Origin: Clostridia bacterium
Lineage (GTDB): Bacteria > Bacillota > Peptococcia > DRI-13 > SM3-B62
Length of the DNA stretch: 64,000 bases
Reading direction: 5' to 3'
NCBI GenBank assembly: GCA_018433675.1
Contig: JAHDQS010000029.1
Coordinates: 109,785 to 173,784 of the forward strand
Part shown: piece by piece, positions 56,854 through 64,000 of the stretch
Layout of the letters: every line of letters starts with the position of its first letter
Position numbering within the stretch: position 1 is the stretch's first letter
The notes under the pieces: generated by a model
Databases searched by the model: none
Seen by the model: the letters and a program-made list of their open reading frames with translations, nothing else
What the model was told of the DNA's origin: nothing
Position numbers and translations under genes: made by a program

Positions 56854-57182
56854 TTTTTATTAAATATAATATCACTTATATTTAATAAGATAACACCCGC
56901 CACAATTATTAAAATTGAAATGATTTTTAAAGTGCTATATGGTTCTTTAAAATAAACCATTCCAATGATGGACACACCCATTATACCAAGACCTGCCCAT
57001 ATTGCATATGCAAAACTTAAATCGAAATTTTTTAATGCAAATAGAAAAACGGTTAATCCAATTGCCCAAAAAACAAATGTGAAAATTGACGGATAAAGTT
57101 TTGTGAATCCTTGAGACATTTTCATACATGTTGAACCAATTAATTCAGCTAAAATTCCAAGTAATAGCAATAACCATTTCAT
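56850..57182 (-). CDS. SMR-family multidrug efflux protein
   Basis: 110 residues, four helices. The essential Glu is at position 13 (AELIGSTCMKMSQGF), with conserved Trp in YAIWAGLGI; this is the EmrE/QacE group that exports quaternary ammonium and other cations by proton antiport. SMR genes are classical integron cassette cargo. Its stop lies in site S3 and its start is 63 bp after S4. Confidence 0.92.
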   Translation of the reverse strand: MKWLLLLLGILAELIGSTCMKMSQGFTKLYPSIFTFVFWAIGLTVFLFALKNFDLSFAYAIWAGLGIMGVSIIGMVYFKEPYSTLKIISILIIVAGVILLNISDIIFNKN

Positions 57183-57245
57183 ATTGATTTCATCTCCTAT
57201 CTTTCATATATTTACTGTACATCTATTTTCATATTAAGGAACTGC

Positions 57246-57334
57246 ACATAACGTCTCTGACTTCATGACGCCCCTGGGCCTATAGGCGAACGATGGGCAC
57301 GGGATAATGTCTATAAAGTGAAAATGTGTTCAAT
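57246..57334 (-). repeat. attC-like site S4
   Basis: 89 bp. Minus strand: ATTGAAC box (57328-57334, overlapping the EFR1 stop) to end box GTTATGT (57246-57252). Carries the TCAGAGACGTT end shared with S7. Confidence 0.5.
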
Positions 57335-58169
57335 CTCCTGAAATCTTTTGTTTTTGCCTAACAATATCAGCTACTGTAATATCCGGATGAAAATATCTGC
57401 CATCCTTTTTCGTATACTTATTTTTAACCAAAATAGACTGGCTGGGGCAGAAATTGAAACATGCATAGCAATAATAACAATTTACATCTTTATCCCATAC
57501 TGGTTTCTTGTCGTACATTCGAATCTTTTTGGCAGGACATATCTGTTCACATATACCACAACCTGTACATGTTGAATCACTATAAAAGTTAATCTGAGTT
57601 TTCGTGTTACTGGTTAAAAGACATATGACCCGCTCCAAGGTGGTAAAAAAAGGATTAGTAATCGCCTTTTGAGGATACTTTTCTTTCGCATGTATGACTT
57701 TGCATATTAAGTCGAGGTTTGTCTGAACCTCCGACTCCAATTGCGACACTCTCTCTTTTTTTATCTGATTTACCCAATCTTCATTACCTTTTCCCGGTTT
57801 TAAACCGGTTGGTGAGTTGCTAGCCATGTTGAGAACAAATTGGGAGTCGAGATTCTTCCCCTTCTTTTTCAACATACGACTCACGTTAATGTTTCCAACA
57901 GAAAAGGACCCCAGCCGGGTTGCAACTGAAAAAATATATTTGGCTGATTCTAACTTGAGCTTCTTAAGAAATTTTTCTACAGGAGCAGGTACAGTTGATA
58001 GGTATATCGGGAAAACAAAACCTACAATTTCACCTTTTGTTGTAATCACATCATCATCCAAAATACTTACAATAGGTATGAGCTTCGATCCGGGTAGCCG
58101 TTTGTGCAACTCTTTTGCTACATGAAGTGAGTTACCAGTTCCAGAAAAATAATAGATTTCAATATCCAT
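57330..58169 (-). CDS. EFR1-family flavodoxin-ferredoxin protein (copy b)
   Basis: 279 residues, same architecture as copy a: FMN-binding SGTGNS, then CTGCGICEQIC and CYYCYACFNFC 4Fe-4S motifs. The two copies share most residues along the whole length. This copy is flanked by attC-like sites S5 and S4, the other is not, so it may have been captured or copied as a cassette. RBS AGGAAGG. Confidence 0.88.
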   Translation of the reverse strand: MDIEIYYFSGTGNSLHVAKELHKRLPGSKLIPIVSILDDDVITTKGEIVGFVFPIYLSTVPAPVEKFLKKLKLESAKYIFSVATRLGSFSVGNINVSRMLKKKGKNLDSQFVLNMASNSPTGLKPGKGNEDWVNQIKKERVSQLESEVQTNLDLICKVIHAKEKYPQKAITNPFFTTLERVICLLTSNTKTQINFYSDSTCTGCGICEQICPAKKIRMYDKKPVWDKDVNCYYCYACFNFCPSQSILVKNKYTKKDGRYFHPDITVADIVRQKQKISGD

Positions 58170-58235
58170 AGATTAATTCCCCTTCCTTGTTTAGACACAG
58201 GTAGTGAAACCAGTAACATTTATACCCTGCCTTTC

Positions 58236-58406
58236 GTCTAACGTTTATGTATTACCGACATGCTCAAACCTCACAGACGAAGCTTGAGCCTTAGTACTTG
58301 TACTTGGCGAAAGCGAGACGGGTCCTGCCGGTCTTGGGCCGAAGGACGTGGAGCGCACGCCCAAAACCCTTTCCCCACGCGCCCTTGTGGGAGTACGTGG
58401 TTATAA
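58236..58406 (-). repeat. attC-like site S5
   Basis: 171 bp. Minus strand: TTATAAC box to GTTAGAC, an exact GTTRRRY end box. An inner CCCAC/GTGGG hairpin contains the CGCGCCCTTGTG motif. Lies 38 bp after the methyltransferase stop and 66 bp before EFR1-b. Confidence 0.65.
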
Positions 58407-58444
58407 GATGGCCGATGCCAATTTTTATTAGATTTATAAACACG

Positions 58445-59098
58445 TTACTTTTTTTGTCCTAAAACATAATAGTTTACTGGAGCTGCATGTAATATGCTGT
58501 CTTCAATTATTTCAAATTTACTTTCTTTCAGTAGGTTAATAACATCCTTCTTCCTAAAACTACTTAAATGTTTTATATATCCTAAAGCTTTTAAGATTTT
58601 ATTCAATACTAGCTTTGTTTTTATTAAAAATGGAACAGGCTCCGCATAACAGTCAGTTGCAGTAACTAAATATCCATTTTGTTTTAATAGCCTATAAGCT
58701 TCCGCCAATAAGGTATTAGGTTCCTTTACAATATGTATAGCATTAAAAAGAAGTATTACATCAAAGTAACCATCTTCATAAGGTAATGAATACCCATCTG
58801 CAACTTGAAAATCTACATTACTTATTGATTGACTTTTAGCTTTTTCTTTTGCAACAGATATCATTTTGGGTGAAATATCTACTGCAATTATATTTTTCGC
58901 CAAGTCTGCAATACCTAGCGATATTATTCCGGTACCACAAGCTAATTCTAAGACTTTATCATCGTTCTTCAATATCTGCCTTGTCTTTTCAATAGATAAC
59001 CTGTACGCTTCTTCGTATGTAGCTGTTTGCTTGTCATAATTTGTAGCAATTTTTTCCCACAAAGCTTTTTCCTCAATAATTCTTTGTTGCTCTTTCAT
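58445..59098 (-). CDS. class I SAM-dependent methyltransferase
   Basis: 217 residues. SAM motif VLELACGTGIISLGIA, then AVDISPKM and a motif IV-like FDVILLFNAIHI; a C-terminal cap. Ubiquinone/menaquinone-methyltransferase-like family but not UbiE; probably acts on a small molecule. Group II intron RT fragment lies directly upstream. Confidence 0.85.
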   Translation of the reverse strand: MKEQQRIIEEKALWEKIATNYDKQTATYEEAYRLSIEKTRQILKNDDKVLELACGTGIISLGIADLAKNIIAVDISPKMISVAKEKAKSQSISNVDFQVADGYSLPYEDGYFDVILLFNAIHIVKEPNTLLAEAYRLLKQNGYLVTATDCYAEPVPFLIKTKLVLNKILKALGYIKHLSSFRKKDVINLLKESKFEIIEDSILHAAPVNYYVLGQKK

Positions 59099-59141
59099 TA
59101 ATAAAACCCCTTTAAATTGTTTTTATAGTCTATATATTTAT

Positions 59142-59528
59142 TCATCCATATACATATGGCACAACATCGGCTTTCGCAGTCACGGTAGACGCGCCGGGCT
59201 CTTCAAACATACTCGCTGCTTTTTCCTCGGATTCCATAATAGTTGAAGTAGCCACTATCTTTCGGATACGGTTGTTTCTGTTTTCCTTGCACCATTTGGT
59301 TAATGCTTTCAGCGATTTCGTCATTCTTTTCGGGTTAGTCTCTATCAGTATATAGTCTTTTCCTTTTCTTGAGGCTATCCATCTAAAATCAAAGCCAAGG
59401 AAGCTGAATTTTGTACCCAGATGCTTTTTAAACCTTAAGAATACTACTATACCTGTCTTTTCTTCCGCCAGTTCCAGTCCTCCTGTCCGGACAATGTTTC
59501 CTTTGCCGGCTGCGGTCGCCATCTGCAT
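59142..59528 (-). pseudogene. fragment of a group II intron reverse transcriptase
   Basis: 128 codons. LELAEEKTGIVVF, GTKFSFLGFDFRW and RMTKSLKALTKWCKENRNN are the segment after the RT catalytic core (thumb-proximal) of bacterial group II intron RTs. The YADD site and the maturase end are missing. Joined to site S6 at its 5' end. Confidence 0.6.
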
Positions 59529-59679
59529 ATAGCGTTTACGAGTGTGTACACTACCCAGCAGGGACTTTCACCCTGTCAAAAGTACCAAGCTTTGCTTGGC
59601 GTACTAACGGCCCCGCACTCACGACGTCACCCAGCCTTAAGGCGATGACCAATCCCATATTTCTCGTAAGTAGTTGAAT
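59527..59679 (-). repeat. attC-like site S6 carrying intron-like sequence
   Basis: 153 bp. Minus strand: exact RYYYAAC box ATTCAAC (59673-59679), TTACGAG arm, then CTCGTAA arm and an end box with one change, GCTATAT. The interior holds GGGTGAAAGTCCC, reminiscent of group II intron RNA. Confidence 0.5.
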
Positions 59680-59703
59680 TCTTAATAATCTAGCCCTAAA
59701 CCT

Positions 59704-61455
59704 CTAAGGCCTTTTCTCTAACTGAAAAACTCTGCCAGATTGTATTCCGATAATTCTTTCGTCTTTATCCTCTGTAAGAGCAAAAGTATCCACAGCACCA
59801 TTACTGACTGCCAGTACAGTATGGTTTCCTTTGCTCACGGGAAATAACCTGATATCTTCAATCGTGGATACAAGCAGCATTCCTGTCTTACCTGAATAAG
59901 TGAAACCCGGCATGGTTATGGCACGATTATCTTGAAAAATGTCACTGTGAATTGTGAATTGATTACCATTAGTATCAATGCCTAGGATGTCATATATTCC
60001 GAAGGGCCCGTCCGATTGTTGTGCTAGCAGTACATAAGTAGTGCCGTCGTCTTTGTTGCATGTTACTCTGATTACCGGTAGAAGTATCCCTTTTCCCTTT
60101 ATACTTGCCAAAACCTGCCTGGATGTTGGTTTATCAATGTCAATATTTACTACCTCTACGGTATGGGCAGCAGAATTCCTTAAAACCACTATCTTATTAT
60201 GATAGGGATTATGCGCCATGGCCAAGACATTGGAAATCCCATTAGCCCATGATTTCGCATTATCTCTTCCCGGGCCGGTAATAATATTGATCTTTCCACT
60301 GTTCCATGCTGCGTAGACATTGCCATCTGCATCATTCATCAAGGATCTAAGTTCAGCACCTTTCTGGGAATAATAATCCGACAACCCGGAAGCATCAATT
60401 TTCATAACCTGACTTCCATCCTCATTTGGCTGATAGACAAGCACTTCCCCTTCTTTATTTCTCGCTATATTAAATCCATTGATGTGAGGCGTAAGTGCAC
60501 GTATTCTTCCTGTGGTCGCATCTAGGTAAACCAGATTAGCACCTGCATCCTGAAGCAAGATTAAAGCACCGTTCTTTCCTGCAGCAATCCACCAAGTCAT
60601 CTTCCCTCCCCCTGCGAAGCCACGATCAAGTCTTCTTCCCTCTATATCCATAAATCCATTGGGGGGAGAAAAAACATTTATTGCCTTTGAGGCAGGATTA
60701 TATATTACACTAATCGGTTCATATGTTCCGGGGATACCAAGATTGTTCATCACAACCTTAACATCCAACGTTTTCAGATCAATTCTCTTCAGCGTGCCTG
60801 TATAGGTCTCTGTATAATAGAGGGCGTCTTCGCCACTGTCATAAGCGGTTTGATAAACACCATGGGTACCTGACATGATAAGCTCGGCTTTTAAATCCTT
60901 ATCAAAATGATAAATCCGACCAACCGGCGTAGATGTTTGCGACGATGCAAAAAAACTGTCATCAGCAGTATTCACCTCAAAATAAGACCAGCCCTGGTTC
61001 TGACCGGGTATTGCGGGAGACAGCATCTCGAATACACCCGTATCCGGGGAATAATACCAGATTTGATTATCTACTGCCAGCAGAAATCTTTTTGATCCCG
61101 GTTGCCAAGCCAGAGCACTAATCATAACGTCTTTCTTCTTGTTAAGATCCTCTTTTGGATTAAAATATTCTGAAATTGTATATTTATCACGAGACACCTT
61201 ATAGATAATACCCTTAGTCGCATCATAGACAAACGCATCACCTTCCGGGCCAATACAAATATGTCGTGGGGAGACCAGTTCATGCTCATATATCAGTGAT
61301 GTTGTCCATTGCGGGTCTAACTTCTTAAAATGTCCGGCTACTTCTATAACTTCTTTTGGTTCATCTTTAACTCCATTCAAAGCCGGTGTTTGCGCTGTAC
61401 AGCCTGCTAATAGGAAAAAAACCAGAAAAGCTATTAAGATCATTTTGTTCTTCAT
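59704..61455 (-). CDS. lipoprotein with propeller-like repeats
   Basis: About 583 residues. Lipobox LLAGC, then a long beta-rich region with repeated blade-like units (e.g. PRHICIGPEGDAFVYDAT; DADGNVYAAWNSGKINI), like NHL/SMP-30-type propellers. ATG 61455 is preferred; upstream in-frame ATG codons are too close to the ribosome site. Function unknown; a surface-exposed binding protein is likely. It lies between S7 and S6. Confidence 0.7.
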   Translation of the reverse strand: MKNKMILIAFLVFFLLAGCTAQTPALNGVKDEPKEVIEVAGHFKKLDPQWTTSLIYEHELVSPRHICIGPEGDAFVYDATKGIIYKVSRDKYTISEYFNPKEDLNKKKDVMISALAWQPGSKRFLLAVDNQIWYYSPDTGVFEMLSPAIPGQNQGWSYFEVNTADDSFFASSQTSTPVGRIYHFDKDLKAELIMSGTHGVYQTAYDSGEDALYYTETYTGTLKRIDLKTLDVKVVMNNLGIPGTYEPISVIYNPASKAINVFSPPNGFMDIEGRRLDRGFAGGGKMTWWIAAGKNGALILLQDAGANLVYLDATTGRIRALTPHINGFNIARNKEGEVLVYQPNEDGSQVMKIDASGLSDYYSQKGAELRSLMNDADGNVYAAWNSGKINIITGPGRDNAKSWANGISNVLAMAHNPYHNKIVVLRNSAAHTVEVVNIDIDKPTSRQVLASIKGKGILLPVIRVTCNKDDGTTYVLLAQQSDGPFGIYDILGIDTNGNQFTIHSDIFQDNRAITMPGFTYSGKTGMLLVSTIEDIRLFPVSKGNHTVLAVSNGAVDTFALTEDKDERIIGIQSGRVFQLEKRP

Positions 61456-61524
61456 TACATTCATTCCTTCCTGCATAATTATGACAAGAGCAATAGTTCC
61501 TTTCTTTCCCGATACTAGGGTTTC

Positions 61525-61718
61525 GTCTAACGCGGCGCGAGTTTACGAAGTGCTTGAGTCATAGAGTTGCTTGCAACTCTTGACGAAAGGATTTTATAAA
61601 CCTGGAGATAGGCGGTGTCGCGAGCGCTTGCGCGAACGAGCCAATCTCCAGGCAGTACCCGCACCGCTATAATCGGACGAGCTCGCGCAGCGAGCTATAT
61701 CCGCTTATCGTACCGTGT
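61525..61718 (-). repeat. attC-like site S7b
   Basis: Right after the lipoprotein start region on the minus strand (69 bp upstream). End box GTTAGAC, exact GTTRRRY (61525-61531). The interior has CCTGGAGAT/ATCTCCAGG and AGCTCG/CGAGCT inverted repeats and the TTGCAAGCAACT loop found in S2. Directly adjoining S7a with no gene between. Confidence 0.55.
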
Positions 61719-61863
61719 TCCCAACGTCTCTGAGCCGGACCCGCGAAGCCCTTCTTCCCGGCGGTACTTGCACCCGGCGAAGAGGTGTGGCGTAGCGCCA
61801 AGTACCGGAATTTCAAACCTTTCATCTGGACCCCGCGCCCTCGCGGGAGTACGTTGTTGTACG
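61719..61863 (-). repeat. attC-like site S7a
   Basis: 145 bp. Minus strand: GTACAAC (61857-61863) to GTTGGGA (61719-61725). Contains CCCGCGAGGGCGCGGGG, related to the S5/S9 motif. Begins 17 bp after the HNH gene stop. Confidence 0.55.
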
Positions 61864-61880
61864 ACGTGGAAACTATCTTT

Positions 61881-62759
61881 CTATATATTTACATTATATC
61901 TGGCTGGTCCTTTGAAAACTTCTTTTACATGCCAATCAACATAATTTTCTGCTGGTTTATACTGCGGCTTTTGTGGCCCTCGAATTCTTTTGCCATGAAA
62001 TCGCATAAGCCATTCCTGAAATCCTTGTGACCCATGTGCCATTTCTGCTACCTTAAATTCTAAGTTTTTGCTGATTGTAAAAACACCCCGATCAAAAAGC
62101 TTATGATGTAATGTACATAATGCTATTCCATTGGCTTCAATATCTGGACCTCCTGCCTGATGCCATTTAATATGTGCTGCTTCGACAGCAACAAGAGTAT
62201 GTCCAAGCCTTACATTAAAACCACATACAGCGCAACTATATTCATATGCTCGCAATATTCTTTCGCGAAATTCTGAATCCCTCGGCTTTGTTGTTATCTC
62301 AATACTTAGTCCAACTAATTCAAGTATATCTTTATGAATGCTCTCCGGAAAATTCTGTTCAAGTATCATGTTAGCTAGTTCTCGAATAAGTTTTCTGTCT
62401 TTTATAAGTTTGTCATATACTTCTTGGGAGAATCCCCCCATCGAATTGTTCTCAATCAGAGCTTTATCTCCCCAGTTTACTTTTGGGTCCATTTTATTTT
62501 TGCCAGTGACCTCCCAAATACCATCGTTTTGCAGTCTAACAAATGGATAAGTTGCGTTTGTTGCTCGATTTGGCCCAAATTCAATTAGTAATTGCTTGAG
62601 CTTGTCTTTCGTACTTTCATAAGAAATCAACCTTGGTTCCTTCCGGTCCACTCTTCCAAGCGAATAAAGAAGTAATAATGGTTTATGGGGAGCTCTTTCA
62701 CTTCCTCGCTTCCATGTTTTCAATTCTGTGAAGGCTTGTTTGAGATCAACTGTCGCCAT
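61881..62759 (-). CDS. phosphorothioated-DNA-binding HNH restriction endonuclease (type IV-like)
   Basis: 292 residues. The N-terminal domain has the SBD-like pattern APHKPLLLLYSLGRV and YPFVRLQNDGIWEVTG, as in ScoMcrA-type sulfur-binding domains that recognise phosphorothioate DNA. The C-terminal HNH nuclease is complete: CAVC, AAHIKWH, NGIALCTLHHKLFD. It probably cuts incoming phosphorothioated DNA. Isolated between sites S8 and S7a. Specificity for the phosphorothioate is inference. Confidence 0.82.
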   Translation of the reverse strand: MATVDLKQAFTELKTWKRGSERAPHKPLLLLYSLGRVDRKEPRLISYESTKDKLKQLLIEFGPNRATNATYPFVRLQNDGIWEVTGKNKMDPKVNWGDKALIENNSMGGFSQEVYDKLIKDRKLIRELANMILEQNFPESIHKDILELVGLSIEITTKPRDSEFRERILRAYEYSCAVCGFNVRLGHTLVAVEAAHIKWHQAGGPDIEANGIALCTLHHKLFDRGVFTISKNLEFKVAEMAHGSQGFQEWLMRFHGKRIRGPQKPQYKPAENYVDWHVKEVFKGPARYNVNI

Positions 62760-62800
62760 TATTTTTCCCTCTTTTCATCATCTCTGTTAATCCCCATGTC

Positions 62801-62903
62801 GTATAACGTACCAGGATTGCCGAAGCCTTTGAGCCTTAGTGCAAATACACTTGGCGAAAAGGTTTGTGTGAAGCATAGCGGAACCGGCAATCCGTTGTTA
62901 GCC
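62801..62903 (-). repeat. attC-like site S8
   Basis: 103 bp, the clearest site. Minus strand: GGCTAAC, AAC, arm GGATTGCCG (62885-62893), loop, arm CGGCAATCC (62814-62822), TGGTAC-type spacer, GTTATAC (62801-62807). The arms are a perfect 9-bp complement and the boxes pair TAAC/GTTA. Lies 41 bp before the HNH start. Confidence 0.75.
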
Positions 62904-62963
62904 GATGGAAACAATTTTATTTATTTTTTTGAATAATACATGCTTACATTATACAAAATAGTA

Positions 62964-62999
62964 TTGAGTATCATATCTTATATGATATAATTATATCAT
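62964..62999 (+). promoter_or_regulatory. higBA promoter with two overlapping palindromic operators
   Basis: -35 TTGAGT (62964-62969), 16-nt spacer, -10 TATAAT (62986-62991). Palindrome ATCATAT-ctt-ATATGAT (62970-62986) fills the spacer; an 18-bp perfect palindrome (62982-62999) covers -10 and start codon. The predicted start of transcription, about 62998, coincides with the ATG. Confidence 0.65.
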
Positions 63000-63369
63000 G
63001 GATAACAAATGGTTCATTGAGCTTTATGAAAAACAGAATAAGGATTGCCCTGTCCTTTCATTTCTGCAATCACTCCCTCCAAAACATCGTGCCAAACTCG
63101 AACGAGAAATTGACCTCCTTGAGGAATTTGGTATCAATCTGGCATATCCTCATACAAAAAAGGTACAGGGTGAACAATACAAGGGATTATGGGAGTTACG
63201 TGTTAAATTTGCCAGTGATATCTCTCGTGTTTTCTATTTTTTACATCTTCATGATACTTTTGTTCTTCTAAATGGTTTTATGAAAAAATCAGATGAAACC
63301 CCAGTTAATGAGCTTGAAAGAGCTAAGGTTTTTATGATTGATTACATTCAAAGGAGGAATGAAAAATGA
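62998..63369 (+). CDS. higB: HigB/RelE-family (Gp49-like) toxin
   Basis: 123 residues. PF05973-like pattern: CPVLSFLQSL, LWELRV, SRVFYF, LLNGFMKKSDETP. Family members are ribosome-dependent mRNA interferases. No ribosome site; the promoter places the start of transcription at the ATG, so the mRNA may be leaderless. The TGA overlaps the antitoxin ATG by 4 bp. Orientation is opposite to the surrounding cassette genes. Confidence 0.9.
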   Translation: MDNKWFIELYEKQNKDCPVLSFLQSLPPKHRAKLEREIDLLEEFGINLAYPHTKKVQGEQYKGLWELRVKFASDISRVFYFLHLHDTFVLLNGFMKKSDETPVNELERAKVFMIDYIQRRNEK

Positions 63370-63635
63370 AATGGGCTAACGCTAGGAAAATCCTGAATTC
63401 TGACCCTGAAGTGGCTAAGGCTTTGGAAGAAAATGAACTGGAATATCAGGTAATACGAGAATTCATAAAAGCACGTATAGATAAAAACTTAACTCAAAAA
63501 CAATTAGCTGATCTCGTAGGTACCCAACAGTCAAACATTTCAAGGCTTGAAAGTGGTAACTATAATCCATCCCTGGAATTCCTCGATAAAGTTGCCCGAG
63601 CACTTGATAAAAGAATCCATCTTAATCTCGTTTGA
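63366..63635 (+). CDS. higA: HigA-type XRE-family antitoxin
   Basis: 89 residues with a classical HTH (LTQKQLADLVGTQQSNISRLESG). It should neutralise the upstream toxin and, with it, bind the palindromes at the promoter. Toxin-first order is typical for higBA. A terminator follows. Confidence 0.92.
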   Translation: MKWANARKILNSDPEVAKALEENELEYQVIREFIKARIDKNLTQKQLADLVGTQQSNISRLESGNYNPSLEFLDKVARALDKRIHLNLV

Positions 63636-63642
63636 TTTGACC

Positions 63643-63667
63643 AGCCAAGTTTATCTTGGCTTTTTTG
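63643..63667 (+). terminator. rho-independent terminator after higBA
   Basis: AGCCAAG pairs with CTTGGCT around TTTAT, followed by TTTTTG. Confidence 0.9.
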
Positions 63668-63675
63668 TTTCTTTC

Positions 63676-63866
63676 GGCTAACGGATATGGATTACCGACG
63701 TCCCTGAGCTTACAGGCGCAGACCAAACCTTACATAGCTCTTATGTTAGGTTTGGACAAGCCGACTCGGTTAGCGAAGGGATGTGGCGCGCACGCTTCAG
63801 CCCCGCCCAAAATCCTGCCCCCGCTGAGTCCGCTTACCGCGCCCTTGCGGTAATCTCGGGTTGAAC
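63676..63866 (-). repeat. attC-like site S9
   Basis: 191 bp. Minus strand: GTTCAAC, an exact RYYYAAC box (63860-63866), arm GATTACCG (63848-63855), loop with the CGCGCCCTTGCGG-type hairpin, arm CGGTAATC (63690-63697), end box GTTAGCC (63676-63682). Longest site of the set. Confidence 0.65.
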
Positions 63867-64000
63867 TAAACCGCTCACGCGGTAGCTTTTCCAATTTCTT
63901 TCTACCAGTTTATAGCACTTTCCTTTATCCTCAAAAGAAAAAAGGATGGTGTTTTTCTTTGCAAGATTATCTTCAATTAATGACTGCCTCAATGGAGCTA
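63834..64000 (-). CDS. partial gene cut by the right edge, product unknown
   Basis: The minus strand is open from the right edge to TAA at 63834-63836 (54 codons, e.g. LIEDNLAKKNTILFSFED, CYKLVERNWKSYRV). The last 10 codons run into site S9, as expected when an attC overlaps a cassette gene end. No family recognised. Confidence 0.5.
   Translation of the reverse strand, partial: APLRQSLIEDNLAKKNTILFSFEDKGKCYKLVERNWKSYRVSGLVQPEITARAR

Noticed and set aside
58236..63866. attC-like sites as REP or BIME-type repeats
   Set aside because: Loops are unrelated between sites while end boxes are kept, and one site lies at each gene boundary; REP elements would be uniform. Kept as an alternative until a covariance search is done.
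1..64000. CRISPR array
   Set aside because: No run of short regularly spaced direct repeats was found; the palindromes in the right third vary in loop, length and spacing.
1..64000. tRNA or rRNA genes
   Set aside because: No cloverleaf with a T-loop GTTCRANNC and acceptor pairing, and no rRNA-like stretch, was recognised; the many hairpins are terminators or attC-like sites.

Overview
The window looks like a low-to-moderate GC Gram-positive anaerobe of the class Clostridia, probably Peptococcaceae-like. The evidence is the gene order miaB-mutS-mutL-miaA-hfq-hflX-ynbB, a lexA/yneA divergent pair with Gram-positive SOS boxes, class III (anaerobic) ribonucleotide reductase, strong AGGAGG ribosome-binding sites, frequent TTG/GTG starts and a Firmicute-style Tad pilus. 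The assignment is by gene content only; no phylogeny was run.

Layout. 0-14.5 kb is a rightward housekeeping block: miaB (cut by the left edge), mutS, a hydantoinase-like gene, a histone-deacetylase-fold enzyme, mutL, a small methyltransferase, miaA, hfq, hflX, a PLP lyase and ddl. 14.5-22.4 kb holds lexA facing yneA, cspA with a structured leader, nrdG-nrdD behind a palindromic NrdR operator, a two-gene module of unknown role, a ferritin-like gene and an ABC-F ribosome-protection gene. 22.6-43.1 kb is one long leftward surface-structure locus of Tad/Flp type: tandem-HTH regulator, two CpaF ATPases, two ParA-like proteins (one without a P-loop), two GspF-type membrane proteins, a small pilin candidate, four TadE-like pseudopilins, CpaB, a prepilin peptidase and seven secreted proteins. 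The last four secreted proteins in the locus end in a related Ig-like domain. A structured intergenic segment (39267-39395) interrupts it.

43.4-64 kb is accessory. The first part has an AraC regulator, two GNAT acetyltransferases, a YjbQ-family protein, a VOC protein and a C39-like peptidase. From about 48.1 kb to the right edge there is a striking pattern. Single genes, mostly on the minus strand (VanW, SMR efflux, an EFR1 flavodoxin/ferredoxin protein, a methyltransferase, a lipoprotein, a phosphorothioate-DNA restriction nuclease, a HigBA toxin-antitoxin pair), are separated by imperfect palindromes of about 77-191 bp. Read on the minus strand these start in RYYYAAC-like and end in GTTRRRY-like boxes enclosing inner complementary arms, which is the architecture of integron attC sites. 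Group II intron reverse-transcriptase fragments abut two of the sites. I read this as an integron gene-cassette array whose integrase is not in the window, unusual for a Firmicute. This is the main finding. A yjdF gene with a recognisable yjdF-type leader and a broken methyltransferase lie in the same region.
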